Of a stretch of 7,569 nucleotides of DNA, positions 7,114 to 7,569 are shown piece after piece (positions within the stretch are counted from its first letter, which is position 1; the number at the start of each line of letters is the position of its first letter). Below the pieces are notes generated by a model. It was not told the origin of the DNA. It saw only the letters and a list, made by a program, of their open reading frames with translations, and did not search any database. The translations under genes were made by a program, and so were the position numbers. Origin of the DNA: Nitrospirota bacterium (GTDB lineage Bacteria > Nitrospirota > Thermodesulfovibrionia > Thermodesulfovibrionales > Dissulfurispiraceae); contig DUZI01000086.1 in assembly GCA_013349595.1 (NCBI GenBank), positions 1 to 7,569 on the forward strand, written 5' to 3'.

Positions 7114-7569
7114 TTAGCCTCAGTAAGCCCTCCAGTAGTTAATGACAACAATAACTGTCGGGGCTCTTTAAAGTTTATAAGACGAACATCAATCTCTTTT
7201 ATAGAGATAGCAGGTTTATTTAATTGTATGGCATAAAGTATGTCAAGCAGCATCTTTACATCATTTGTCTGAAAGTTAGTATTAACAGCTATTAATTTAA
7301 ACCTACCTAATTCACTTGCCTTTTCTATCCTCTGTCCCTGTACAGTTGCTCCCCTTGAAGATACTATATTTTTGACTGTATCCTGAAGTGCAGAAGAAGC
7401 AACTGAGTGAGTTTGTCCCTCTACCAAAAATTGTGACAATTTTTTTCTCTTCTCAGTCAACTCCTCTAACCTTTCCTCTAATACAGGTATCTCTGAAATG
7501 GTCTTTTCATATTTCTTTAAGGTCTCTAATTTTGCATTTTTAAGTTCCTGCACCTCTTGAATTTCCTCG
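7110..7569 (-). CDS. GspM/PilO-like assembly protein, 5' end outside the window
   Basis: Partial gene: 152 codons and the stop are visible. A GTG at 7553 could be taken as the start, but the frame stays open to the window edge (E-E-I-Q-E before it) and the coiled coil continues across it. That codon is therefore probably an internal valine, with the true start and the expected membrane helix upstream. Visible residues begin with a charged coiled coil of about 45 residues (KLETLKKYEKTISEIPVLEE and on). A small alpha/beta domain follows, with ALQDTVKNIVSSRGATV, then FKLIAVNTNFQTNDVKMLLDILYAIQ and PAISIKEIDVRLI, resembling the ferredoxin-like GspM (T2SSM) and PilO fold. These proteins form the periplasmic part of the inner-membrane assembly platform with GspL/PilN. 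The stop overlaps the GspC-like start by four bases, supporting joint function. Confidence 0.7.
   Translation of the reverse strand, partial: EEIQEVQELKNAKLETLKKYEKTISEIPVLEERLEELTEKRKKLSQFLVEGQTHSVASSALQDTVKNIVSSRGATVQGQRIEKASELGRFKLIAVNTNFQTNDVKMLLDILYAIQLNKPAISIKEIDVRLINFKEPRQLLLSLTTGGLTEAK

Noticed and set aside
7551..7553. GTG as the start of the GspM-like gene
   Set aside because: The reading frame stays open to the window edge, the coiled coil runs across this codon, and the expected N-terminal membrane helix is missing.

Overview
The window is AT-rich and looks like chromosomal DNA from a Gram-negative (diderm) bacterium. Two inner-membrane assembly proteins of a type II secretion or type IV pilus-like machine, a YafK-like L,D-transpeptidase and a site-2 protease all fit a two-membrane cell. 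The codon style (many AGG and ATA codons) and gene content recall low-GC Nitrospirota or deltaproteobacterial-grade lineages. That is an impression from general knowledge; no rRNA or marker gene here settles the phylum.

Layout: eight protein genes fill the window in two converging blocks. The left block (+ strand, 216-4199) follows a 215-base AT-rich leader with a plausible extended -10 promoter. It holds a site-2 protease (M50 family), a TrmH/SpoU RNA 2'-O-methyltransferase, a SulP anion transporter with a C-terminal STAS domain and an unusual cysteine-rich tail, and an exported L,D-transpeptidase. Junctions are tight (5-base gap, 13-base overlap, 1-base overlap), so this reads as one operon. 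The right block (- strand, 7569-4243) enters from outside the window. It holds the C-terminal part of a GspM/PilO-like protein, a GspC/PilP-like protein with one membrane anchor and a striking acidic tract, a HemY-type protoporphyrinogen oxidase and the clamp-loader delta' subunit HolB. These are also coupled (4-base GTGA overlap, 6-base gap, 0-base gap). The blocks meet tail to tail across 43 bases (4200-4242) that contain only weak inverted repeats.

Functionally the left block mixes membrane proteolysis, RNA modification, anion uptake and cell-wall remodelling. The right block couples the end of a secretion or pilus assembly operon to heme biosynthesis and DNA replication. I see no RNA gene, mobile element, CRISPR array, phage gene or defence system, and no clear new system. 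The points most worth a second look are the SulP cysteine tail, the acidic-linker GspC-like protein in PilO-PilP-like gene order, and the secretion-heme-replication gene coupling.
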